DNA of 35,450 bases from contig JBDKIV010000119.1 of assembly GCA_039796935.1 (NCBI GenBank), positions 1 through 35,450 on the forward strand. The letters are read 5' to 3'. Made by a program: the position numbers and the translations under genes. The notes under the pieces are model-generated. The model was given only the letters and a program-made list of their open reading frames with translations, was not told the DNA's origin and did no database searches. Shown here piece by piece: positions 24,094-30,701 of the stretch. Positions within the stretch are counted from its first letter, which is position 1; every line of letters starts with the position of its first letter. The DNA is from VFMC01 sp039796935. GTDB lineage: Bacteria; Actinomycetota; Acidimicrobiia; Acidimicrobiales; Ilumatobacteraceae.

Positions 24094-24780
24094 TCAAGTC
24101 CGGTCGACCGACACCGGCGGATCGGACGTGACGGCGCTCCACATCTGTGCGTCGGGCGTGGCGAGCATCGCCCGATACACGTGGTCCGGATAGACGAGGT
24201 GGGGCTTGTCGGGGTCGAACTCGGGCTGCGGTACCGGACCACCGCTTCGCTTGAACTCGCTCGGTGCGACGAACCGGGTGAGTTCGTCGTCGCTGATCCC
24301 GGCGAGCGCCTGGACCTCGGGGTCGATCCAGGCACGGTGATCGATGGCGCCTCCACAGGCGATCTCGAGCGCCAGTCCCTCGGGACCGGCGAAGTACATG
24401 CTCTGGCACATTCCGTGATTCATCGGCCCGATGACCGGGATTCCCCGGCTGCGGATCCGGTCGCGAAGTGCGTACAGGTCGGCGAGCGAGTCGACGTTGA
24501 AGGCGAGGTGCTGCATGGTGCCTGCCGTGACCTGTCCACCTGCGTTCCCGGCATGGGTGACGCCGGTGATGGGACGGTCGGGGTTGTCGGGGTGCTGCTG
24601 GAACGCCACGTAGCAGGAGGGACTGAGTTCGACGAAGGCGTGGAACGTGTTCGCCACGCCGTGCATCCAGTAGAGCGCCTTCAGTTCGCCGCCGAGCGCG
24701 TCGGTGAAGAACTCGATCTGGCCCTTGATGTCGCGTGTGGCGATGGCGATGTGGTTGATGCCATTGGGATGCAGTGCCAT
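24094..24780 (-). CDS. VOC-superfamily (glyoxalase/bleomycin resistance/dioxygenase) protein
   Basis: A 228-residue metalloprotein with two beta-alpha-beta-beta-beta modules. Candidate metal ligands are H10 (N-H-I-A-I), E51, H91 (Q-H-L-A-F-N-V-D) and E139 (A-L-E-I), the classical VOC positions. The C-terminal 70 residues extend beyond the VOC core and are rich in Pro, Asp and Glu. Function may be ring-cleaving dioxygenase, glyoxalase or thiol transferase; I cannot choose. It lies next to mtr on the same strand, with its own leaderless-type TACAGT, so a mycothiol-dependent reaction is possible but unproven. Confidence 0.8.
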   Translation of the reverse strand: MALHPNGINHIAIATRDIKGQIEFFTDALGGELKALYWMHGVANTFHAFVELSPSCYVAFQQHPDNPDRPITGVTHAGNAGGQVTAGTMQHLAFNVDSLADLYALRDRIRSRGIPVIGPMNHGMCQSMYFAGPEGLALEIACGGAIDHRAWIDPEVQALAGISDDELTRFVAPSEFKRSGGPVPQPEFDPDKPHLVYPDHVYRAMLATPDAQMWSAVTSDPPVSVDRT

Positions 24781-24786
24781 GCCCGC

Positions 24787-24792
24787 ACTGTA
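24787..24792 (-). promoter_or_regulatory. -10 element TACAGT, leaderless-type (VOC gene)
   Basis: TANNNT inside the 18-base gap after the oxygenase stop, ending 6 bases before the ATG at 24780. Confidence 0.55.
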
Positions 24793-24798
24793 GAACGA

Positions 24799-25758
24799 TC
24801 AGCCGCTGGCGGTCGCCCGGTGGAACTTCGACATGAGGTGCGGTCCGGCCAGTACTGGCTCGTAGGTCGGCCGTCGTGGCGCGACCACGCACGTGGGCAG
24901 GCACTCGATGCGCGCGTGGTAGTCGGCATTGTGGAAGAACGCCATGCTCTGGCGACGGCTCGGGCGTCCGGCGTCGATCGGCGGTAGGACCACCCGATGA
25001 AGGGTCGAGCGCCAACGGTCGTTGGTCCAGCGAGCCATCAGATCGCCGAGATTGACGACGAACGCCTCGGGCGTGTGCGGCACGGCGATCCAGTGGTTCG
25101 TCTCGGGATCGAGCACCTCGAGACCGCCCGGAGCGTCGTCCTGCAGCAGGATCGTGAGGGTCCCGTAATCGGTGTGGGCGCCGGCGCGAAGTTGGCCGGA
25201 CGGCGGTGTACGACCGTCGAGGTCGGGGTAGTTGAGGGCGCGGAGCGCGCTGGGTGATTCACCGATGAACTGGTCGAAGTGTTCCTCGGGCAGGTCGAGA
25301 GCCACGGCGAAGAACCGCATCAGACGAGCCGCCAGGTCGAGCATCTGCTCGAAGTACGCCTCCCATGCGGGACGCAGCGTCGGTAGCGCCGGCGGGAACG
25401 GGCTGGGTGCGAATGCCCATGCCTCTCCCTCGTCGGTCAGTGGCCGTTCGGGGATGCGGAAGGGCCCGACGTTGAACGTCTCCTTCAGGTCGGCGGCACC
25501 GTAGCCGTCGAGCAGCGAACGGTTCAGTGCCTCGACCTCCATGGGGAGATAGCCGTACGCATCGCCCTCGCGTCGGCGCGCCGCCTCGAGGCGTTGCTCG
25601 AGTGGCAGGTCGAAGAAGAGCCGGGCGTGACTCCATGCCGACTCGATCACGTCACGGTCGACTCCATGGCCGATGATCTGGAAAAAGCCGACCGAGCCGC
25701 AGGCGCGGCCGATCTGATCGGGGGCGTCGGGTTGTCGGAGGTCGACCGTGGGAATCAC
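24799..25758 (-). CDS. 2-oxoglutarate/Fe(II)-dependent oxygenase, isopenicillin N synthase-like
   Basis: A 319-residue non-heme iron oxygenase. The N-terminal DIOX_N region includes G-F-F-Q-I-I-G-H-G. The iron facial triad is H195-T-D197 and H254 (T-L-H-R-V-V). The R269-x-S271 pair that binds 2-oxoglutarate carboxylate is present (R-Q-S-M-A-F-F). The isopenicillin N synthase family in bacteria covers many hydroxylases, so the product is unknown. I start at GTG 25758: TATCGT ends 7 bases before it and the conserved I-P-T-V-D-L begins there. A GTG at 25851 would add 31 residues and overlap the rRNA methyltransferase gene. Confidence 0.87.
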   Translation of the reverse strand: MIPTVDLRQPDAPDQIGRACGSVGFFQIIGHGVDRDVIESAWSHARLFFDLPLEQRLEAARRREGDAYGYLPMEVEALNRSLLDGYGAADLKETFNVGPFRIPERPLTDEGEAWAFAPSPFPPALPTLRPAWEAYFEQMLDLAARLMRFFAVALDLPEEHFDQFIGESPSALRALNYPDLDGRTPPSGQLRAGAHTDYGTLTILLQDDAPGGLEVLDPETNHWIAVPHTPEAFVVNLGDLMARWTNDRWRSTLHRVVLPPIDAGRPSRRQSMAFFHNADYHARIECLPTCVVAPRRPTYEPVLAGPHLMSKFHRATASG

Positions 25759-25765
25759 GTCGGCG

Positions 25766-25771
25766 ACGATA
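25766..25771 (-). promoter_or_regulatory. -10 element TATCGT, leaderless-type (oxygenase gene)
   Basis: TANNNT on the minus strand, ending 7 bases before the GTG at 25758. It decides between two possible starts. Confidence 0.55.
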
Positions 25772-25801
25772 GCGACCGGCAGGTCGCTGCCGCCCGGGTG
25801 C

Positions 25802-27076
25802 TCACGGCGCGCTGCGTCCGCGCAAGGCCCGCACGGGCCGGACCACGACACACTTCAGGTACGCCCCTTCGCGGAACCCGATCGGATGGTCGATGGGGTG
25901 CGACGTGCGTCGAAGTTCCTCGAGCTCGAAACCGGCGTGCGCCGCGCCCGTGTGCACGGCTCGCACGAAGTCGGCCTCGGCGACGCGTGACGAACACGAA
26001 GCCTGGACGAGCAGACCGTCGCGTTCGACGAGCACCGTGGCGAGCGCAGCGAGCCGCTCGTACGCGCTGATGGCTCGGGCGACGCTGTCCTTGTTCTGGG
26101 CGAACGAGGGGGGATCGACGACGACGATGTCGTACCGCCGTCGTTGTCCGGTCATCGACTCGAGGGTCGCGAACGCCTCGCCGACCGTGGTCTCGTGCCG
26201 GCAGGCTGCGACCTCGGGTCGGGACTGGTTGAGCGCCATGTTCCGCCGAGCTGCCTCGATCGCATACGGGCTGGCATCGACGCTGTGCACCACTCGAGCG
26301 CCCCCGGCAGCAGCGTGGACCGAGAAACCTCCGGTGCACGAGAACATGTCGAGGACGCGGGCGCCGCGTGACATGGCACCCACCATCACCCGGTTGTCGC
26401 GCTGGTCGAGGAAATGCCCGGTCTTCTGCCCGTGGATGACATCGGCTTCGAAATGCAGGCCGTGTTCGAGGAAGGGCACCGGCCCGTCGACGTCGGGCCC
26501 GACGAGCGACATGCCGGCCGCGAGGCCGTGCAAGGGAGCGCCGGCCAACGATCGGGCGAGACGCAGCACGATCGATGCCACGGGGAGATGCCTCTGGAGC
26601 GCGGGAACCACGGCTGCGAGGTGGGGGATCCATGCTGCGCTGTACAGCTTGAGCACGGCCAGGTGACCGTAGCGATCCACGACGAGTCCGGGCATGCCGT
26701 CGTTCTCGCCGTGGATCACCCGGTAGGCGTTGGTCGCGATGCTCGAACCAGCGCTGCTGGCGAGCGTGACGCGTTTCGCGACGGCGACGGCGACGCGTTC
26801 CTCGAACCAGGCATGGTCGATCTGCACCGGTCGGCCCGTGTGCAGCACCTTGATCCGGATGGGGGACTCCGGGTCCCAGAGCCCGATCGCGACGAACCGT
26901 CGGTCGTCGTCGAAGACGACGGCCAGGTCACCAGGATCACCCTCGCGGCTGACCGAGCGGATCGCGCCCTCGAAGACCCACGGATGGCCGCCGCGTACCT
27001 GTCGGAGCGCGTCGGCGGTGAGTCGCACGGCCAGTCGGGCATCGGCGGGTCGTGGGAGCGAGGCGAGGATCTTCAC
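25802..27076 (-). CDS. RlmI-like class I SAM-dependent rRNA (cytosine-C5) methyltransferase
   Basis: A 424-residue protein with an N-terminal PUA domain (about 15-95, containing G-G-H-P-W-V-F-E-G), a middle EEHEE-type domain (G-E-N-D-G-M-P-G-L-V-V-D), and a Rossmann methyltransferase domain. The SAM loop is V-L-D-M-F-S-C-T-G-G-F-S (241-252). The catalytic part has D-P-P-S-F (321-325) and the nucleophile region A-S-C361-S-S. In E. coli RlmI methylates 23S rRNA C1962; the exact target here is not shown. I start at GTG 27076, just before the PUA domain. The frame stays open upstream into the surE gene on the other strand but without conserved sequence. Confidence 0.87.
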   Translation of the reverse strand: MKILASLPRPADARLAVRLTADALRQVRGGHPWVFEGAIRSVSREGDPGDLAVVFDDDRRFVAIGLWDPESPIRIKVLHTGRPVQIDHAWFEERVAVAVAKRVTLASSAGSSIATNAYRVIHGENDGMPGLVVDRYGHLAVLKLYSAAWIPHLAAVVPALQRHLPVASIVLRLARSLAGAPLHGLAAGMSLVGPDVDGPVPFLEHGLHFEADVIHGQKTGHFLDQRDNRVMVGAMSRGARVLDMFSCTGGFSVHAAAGGARVVHSVDASPYAIEAARRNMALNQSRPEVAACRHETTVGEAFATLESMTGQRRRYDIVVVDPPSFAQNKDSVARAISAYERLAALATVLVERDGLLVQASCSSRVAEADFVRAVHTGAAHAGFELEELRRTSHPIDHPIGFREGAYLKCVVVRPVRALRGRSAP

Positions 27077-27082
27077 CTCGTC

Positions 27083-27106
27083 ATCGTGCCAGGGATCCGT
27101 CGGATC
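27083..27106 (-). promoter_or_regulatory. -10-like CACGAT (27083-27088) and dyad GATCCG-T-CGGATC (27094-27106)
   Basis: CACGAT ends 6 bases before the GTG at 27076 on the minus strand. Immediately upstream is a perfect 6-base dyad around a single T, close to where the -35 would fall. It may be an operator for the methyltransferase gene or for divergent surE. Confidence 0.35.
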
Positions 27107-27186
27107 GTGTGGGTCCCGGTCGAACGGAGCGACCGATGGCCTCGGGAATGCCCGTTGCGGGGTAGCGCTCGGTTGCCCCGGGCTGC

Positions 27187-27192
27187 AACGAT
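27187..27192 (+). promoter_or_regulatory. -10-like AACGAT, leaderless-type (surE)
   Basis: The hexamer keeps only the second A and last T of the consensus; it ends 7 bases before the ATG at 27200. Confidence 0.35.
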
Positions 27193-27199
27193 CAGCGCC

Positions 27200-28036
27200 A
27201 TGCGGATCTTGCTGACCAACGACGACGGTATCGACTCGATCGGCCTGCACGTGTTGGCCCGGGCCATGCGTCCGTTCGGCGAGGTGGTGATCATCGCGCC
27301 GGACCGTGAGTACTCGGGTGCGAGCGCTGCACTCGGTGCGCTGCACATCATGCAGCCCGAGGTGAGTCGCGTTCACGTTGACGGCATCGACGAGGCGTGG
27401 GCCGTGACCGGCCCGCCGGCGCTGTGCGTGATGTTCGCTCGTCTGGGAGCCTTCGGCGAGCCGTTCGACCTTGTCGTGTCGGGGATCAATCCCGGAGCCA
27501 ATGTGGGCCGATCCGTGTATCACTCGGGCACGGTGGGAGCCTGTCTCAGCGGACGCAACGGTGGGATCTCGGGCGTCGCGGTCAGCCAGGCCGTGACGGG
27601 GTTCGGCGTCGAGGGCCAGGGATGGGACGAGATGCTCATCGGGCAGAAGTGGCACACCGCTGCTCATGTCGCTGCGGGTTTCGTCGAGGGACTGATCGCC
27701 GAGCTGCCGATCGACCCGGTGGTGGTCAACCTGAATGTCCCCAACGTCGAGATCGACGAGATCGCCGGCTGGCGACACGCCGCCGTCGGGACCGAGCCGC
27801 CGCGAAAGATGGCGAGCGCGTTCCTCGACCCGAAGCAGGGTCACGAGGGGAGCTATCACGTGCGGATGACCTGGGGTGATGCCGTCGAACTCCCGCCGCA
27901 CACCGATGGCGGCAGTGTGGAGGGCGGGTTCGTCTCGGTCACCTATCTGAGCCGACTCGAGGCGACCGACCGGCCCGACATGGTGAGGGCCGAGTCCTCG
28001 CTCGCCACTGCGTTGCCCAGTGGCGAGCGTGGCTAG
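27200..28036 (+). CDS. surE: 5'/3'-nucleotidase SurE
   Basis: Survival protein E: a metal-dependent phosphatase of nucleoside 5' and 3' monophosphates, linked to stationary-phase survival. It has 278 residues. The metal motif N7-D8-D9-G10 is followed by S39 (Y-S-G) and N97 (S-G-I-N-P-G-A-N-V-G), the four standard ligand positions. The rest of the catalytic core is typical, with a slightly long C-terminus. The ATG at 27200 gives M-R-I-L-L-T-N-D-D-G. A longer upstream frame lies over the methyltransferase gene and is a shadow. The stop codon at 28034 is part of the -10-like hexamer of the following P450 gene. Confidence 0.93.
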   Translation: MRILLTNDDGIDSIGLHVLARAMRPFGEVVIIAPDREYSGASAALGALHIMQPEVSRVHVDGIDEAWAVTGPPALCVMFARLGAFGEPFDLVVSGINPGANVGRSVYHSGTVGACLSGRNGGISGVAVSQAVTGFGVEGQGWDEMLIGQKWHTAAHVAAGFVEGLIAELPIDPVVVNLNVPNVEIDEIAGWRHAAVGTEPPRKMASAFLDPKQGHEGSYHVRMTWGDAVELPPHTDGGSVEGGFVSVTYLSRLEATDRPDMVRAESSLATALPSGERG

Positions 28037-28059
28037 CGTTCCCGTCATGGGAGGTTGCC
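28034..28059 (+). promoter_or_regulatory. -10 TAGCGT plus short leader with GGGAGG (second P450)
   Basis: TAGCGT (28034-28039) ends 7 bases before an ATG at 28047, so transcription would start about there. This gives a 13-base leader that contains GGGAGG (28049-28054), 5 bases before the P450 ATG at 28060. The leader itself opens with a 7-codon mini-frame (28047-28070). Confidence 0.45.
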
Positions 28060-29337
28060 ATGACCGCTGATCCGTCGTCCTCGTCGCCCGCTTCGCTGAC
28101 CGAAGCAGGCATGGTGTTCGTCGACCCGGCCGCCTACGCGGACGAGCCTCGCTTCGAAGCCGCAACAGCGCTGCTCCGGGCGCACGATCCGGTGCACTGG
28201 GTCGAGGTGCCCGAGGTGATCAATCCGTTCTGGGCCATCACCAAGCATGCCGATGTGCTCGACATCGAGGCCAAGAACCAGATCTTCCTCAACGAGCCGC
28301 GTCCGATCCTCAGCACTGCCGCCGACGACGCCCGCCGGGCAGAGCAGGGCGACCTGTTGCGGACGCTCATCCACGTGGACGACCCCGAGCACCGTCAGTT
28401 GCGGGGCGTGACGGCCGAGTGGTTCTTGCCGAAGAACCTGTCGAAGCTCGACGGCTACCTCGCCGATCTGTCACGACGTTTCGTCGACCGTCTGGTCGAC
28501 CTGGGCGGCGAGTGCGACTTCGCTCGAGACATCTCGATGCAGATGCCGCTCAACGTCATCCTGGCCATCCTCGGCCTGCCCGAGTCCGACTTCCCGCGGA
28601 TGCTCACGCTCACGCAGGAGATGTTCGGGGCGGCCGACGAGGACATGCAGCGCGGCGGATCCCCCGAGGACCTGATCGCTGTCATCCAGGACTTCTTCGC
28701 CTACTTCACTGCGCTCACCGATGACCGTCGGGCCAACCCGACGGACGACCTTGCGTCGACCGTGGCGAATGCGACCATCGACGGCGAGCCGCTGACGATG
28801 ATGCAGACGATTTCGTACTACGTCATCGCCGCGACCGCCGGTCATGACACGACTGCGTCGGCGATGGCCGGAGGCCTGCTGGCGCTCATCCAGAACCCCG
28901 ACCAGCTCGAGCGGCTCCGCGACGACCCGTCGCTCGTGACGACGGCGGCCGACGAGATGATCCGTTGGGTCACGCCCGTCAAGCACTTCATGCGCACCGC
29001 AACGCAGGACTACCGGGTCCGGGACACGATGATCGAAGCGGGACAGTCGGTCCTGCTCTCGTACCCGTCGGCCAACCGTGACGAGGACGTGTTCGTCGAT
29101 CCGTTCCGGTTCGATGTCGGGCGGAGCCCCAACAAGCACCTGTCGTTCGGCTTCGGGGTGCACTACTGCCTCGGTGCGATGCTGGCCCGCATGGAGGTCA
29201 AGGCGCTGTTCGCAGAGCTGGTTCCGAGGTTGCGCCACATCGAACTGGCGGGCGACCCGGCACTGATGAAGACGCTGTTCGTCGGAGGATTGAAGCGATT
29301 GCCGATCCGTTACGACGTGGCGCCTGCCCGTACCTGA
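28060..29337 (+). CDS. Cytochrome P450 (second copy)
   Basis: A 425-residue soluble P450. The I-helix is A-G-H-D-T-T (260-265), the K-helix is E299-x2-R302 and the heme loop is F-G-F-G-V-H-Y-C with C370, a fully canonical F-G-x-G. The heme loop resembles those of actinobacterial CYP125/124/142-type enzymes that oxidise steroids and branched lipids; this is a hint only. The start ATG has GGGAGG 5 bases upstream, unlike most genes here. It lies directly after surE and ends 8 bases from the convergent wall-hydrolase gene. It is clearly different from the first P450 and is not a recent duplicate. Confidence 0.92.
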   Translation: MTADPSSSSPASLTEAGMVFVDPAAYADEPRFEAATALLRAHDPVHWVEVPEVINPFWAITKHADVLDIEAKNQIFLNEPRPILSTAADDARRAEQGDLLRTLIHVDDPEHRQLRGVTAEWFLPKNLSKLDGYLADLSRRFVDRLVDLGGECDFARDISMQMPLNVILAILGLPESDFPRMLTLTQEMFGAADEDMQRGGSPEDLIAVIQDFFAYFTALTDDRRANPTDDLASTVANATIDGEPLTMMQTISYYVIAATAGHDTTASAMAGGLLALIQNPDQLERLRDDPSLVTTAADEMIRWVTPVKHFMRTATQDYRVRDTMIEAGQSVLLSYPSANRDEDVFVDPFRFDVGRSPNKHLSFGFGVHYCLGAMLARMEVKALFAELVPRLRHIELAGDPALMKTLFVGGLKRLPIRYDVAPART

Positions 29338-29345
29338 CCGGACCG

Positions 29346-30578
29346 TCACACGAAACGACGAACCGCTGCGATGCGGGCGTCGCTCGGGAGTGCTCCGAGC
29401 TTGACCACATCGCCGGCGCGAGGCGCATGGATCCACTGCGTGGCGCTGATGGCGATACCCACATGGCCGATCGAGCTGGTGCCCGAGCGGATGGTGAACA
29501 CGAGGTCGCCGGGGCGGATCTCTTCGCTGGTCCAATCGACCGCGGTACCGCGAGTCGACTGCATGCCGCTCTGCTGGGGGAGCCAGACCCCGACCTGCCG
29601 GTAGGCGGCGGTGGTGAGGCCCGAGCAGTCGAATGCATCAGGGCCGGCCGCTGCGAACTGGTACGGCTTCCCGAGCTGTGCCCAGGCGAATGCGACGACG
29701 GCGTCGGCCTTGGTCGAGTTCGCCTGCGCGGCAGGGGCGGCACCTGCGGATGCGGGGCTCGTTGCGGTGTTCGCGGCGGGGGCTGCCATCGCCGGCGGCG
29801 CCGGCACGGCTGCCGCTGTCGTGACGGCCCGGCCGCCGGCCGGGATGGTGAGCGTCGAACCCGGGTGCACGATGCTGTGGATCGTGAGGTTGTTCGTCGT
29901 CAGGAGGGCGGTGAGCGACACGCCGTGACGCATGGCGATCCCGAAGAAGCCGTCGCCGCGCTGGACGACGTAGGTCGATGACGGCGTTCCGGCGCTGGCG
30001 GCTGGCACGGTCGACTGGGGCGCAGGTGCCGCAGCCGGACTTGGCGATGTCGCCGGCACACGCCCGCCTGCCGGGATGGTGATGGTCGAGCCGGGGTGCA
30101 CGACGCTCGACGGCGTCAGGTTGTTGGCCGAGAGCAGCGCATCGAGCGAGACGCCGTGACGGCGGGCGATCCCGTAGAAGTAATCGCCCGCCTTGATCGT
30201 GTACGTCGACGCAGGTGCGGCGCCGCCGATGGCCGTTGCCGTTGCCGTGGTGGCGACGGGCCTGGCGATGGGGGAGGCTGCGGGCGCCGGTGCCGGTGCG
30301 CTCGGCACGGTGCCGCCTGCCGGGACCGTGAGCACTCGACCGGGGAGGATGAGGCTGCCGAGCGTGAGGCCGTTGGTGGTCAGCAGCGCATCGAGGCTGA
30401 CGCCCATGCGACGAGCCAGCGAGTAGAGGTTGTCCCCAGCTGCGACGGTGTAGGTGTCGGCGGTCGGTGCCGCGAGGACCGTGCCGCCGATACCGGCGAC
30501 CGGGGCCACGACGCTCGGGACGATGATGCCGGTCGCGAGTGCTGCGGCCAGTCGGGTGAGTCGATGCGTGCTGCGCAT
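29346..30578 (-). CDS. Secreted peptidoglycan hydrolase, three LysM domains plus NlpC/P60
   Basis: A 410-residue exported wall enzyme. It opens with a basic N-terminus and a hydrophobic stretch (about 9-37) with an A-A-P cleavage-like site. Three LysM repeats follow at about 42-87, 125-170 and 202-247, all ending L/I-T-V/I-P-A-G-G, joined by Ala/Pro-rich linkers. The NlpC/P60 cysteine peptidase domain occupies about 290-410, with C318 (F-D-C-S-G-L), H372 (G-H-V-G-I-A) and H384 (W-I-H-A-P). It should bind peptidoglycan and cut D-Glu-meso-DAP type stem peptides (an RpfB/RipA-like role). The linkers and the LysM repeats resemble each other at DNA level. Confidence 0.92.
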   Translation of the reverse strand: MRSTHRLTRLAAALATGIIVPSVVAPVAGIGGTVLAAPTADTYTVAAGDNLYSLARRMGVSLDALLTTNGLTLGSLILPGRVLTVPAGGTVPSAPAPAPAASPIARPVATTATATAIGGAAPASTYTIKAGDYFYGIARRHGVSLDALLSANNLTPSSVVHPGSTITIPAGGRVPATSPSPAAAPAPQSTVPAASAGTPSSTYVVQRGDGFFGIAMRHGVSLTALLTTNNLTIHSIVHPGSTLTIPAGGRAVTTAAAVPAPPAMAAPAANTATSPASAGAAPAAQANSTKADAVVAFAWAQLGKPYQFAAAGPDAFDCSGLTTAAYRQVGVWLPQQSGMQSTRGTAVDWTSEEIRPGDLVFTIRSGTSSIGHVGIAISATQWIHAPRAGDVVKLGALPSDARIAAVRRFV

Positions 30579-30579
30579 G

Positions 30580-30613
30580 TCAAGGTCATCGGTCTCCCGT
30601 CCGCGAACCTTGA
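30580..30613 (-). promoter_or_regulatory. Hairpin abutting the start codon of the wall hydrolase gene
   Basis: On the minus strand TCAAGGT and ACCTTGA form a perfect 7-base stem with a 20-base loop. The stem ends one base before the ATG at 30578 and the loop contains GGGAG, the only Shine-Dalgarno-like sequence. Translational control is possible. The 123-base gap shows no recognisable riboswitch. Confidence 0.35.
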
Positions 30614-30701
30614 GAACTTCTTGCCGAATTTCTCACCCGGATGGATGACGGTCGATCCGCTGGACGCTCACCCGTGACCCGGCCCGACCTCGGCCCTCCG
30701 A

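Noticed and set aside
22438..24987. 849-residue plus-strand frame opposite the aminotransferase, mtr and VOC genes
   Set aside because: Valine/Asp/Glu/Arg-rich without domain structure and antisense to genes with intact active sites.
27077..28165. N-terminal extension of the rRNA methyltransferase frame to 787 residues
   Set aside because: Antisense to surE; PUA domain begins right after GTG 27076, and a -10-like element is placed there.
30579..30701. Possible c-di-AMP (ydaO-type) riboswitch before the LysM/NlpC gene
   Set aside because: Such riboswitches precede this class of gene in actinobacteria, but the gap is only 123 bases and I cannot find the conserved core; only a simple hairpin is visible.
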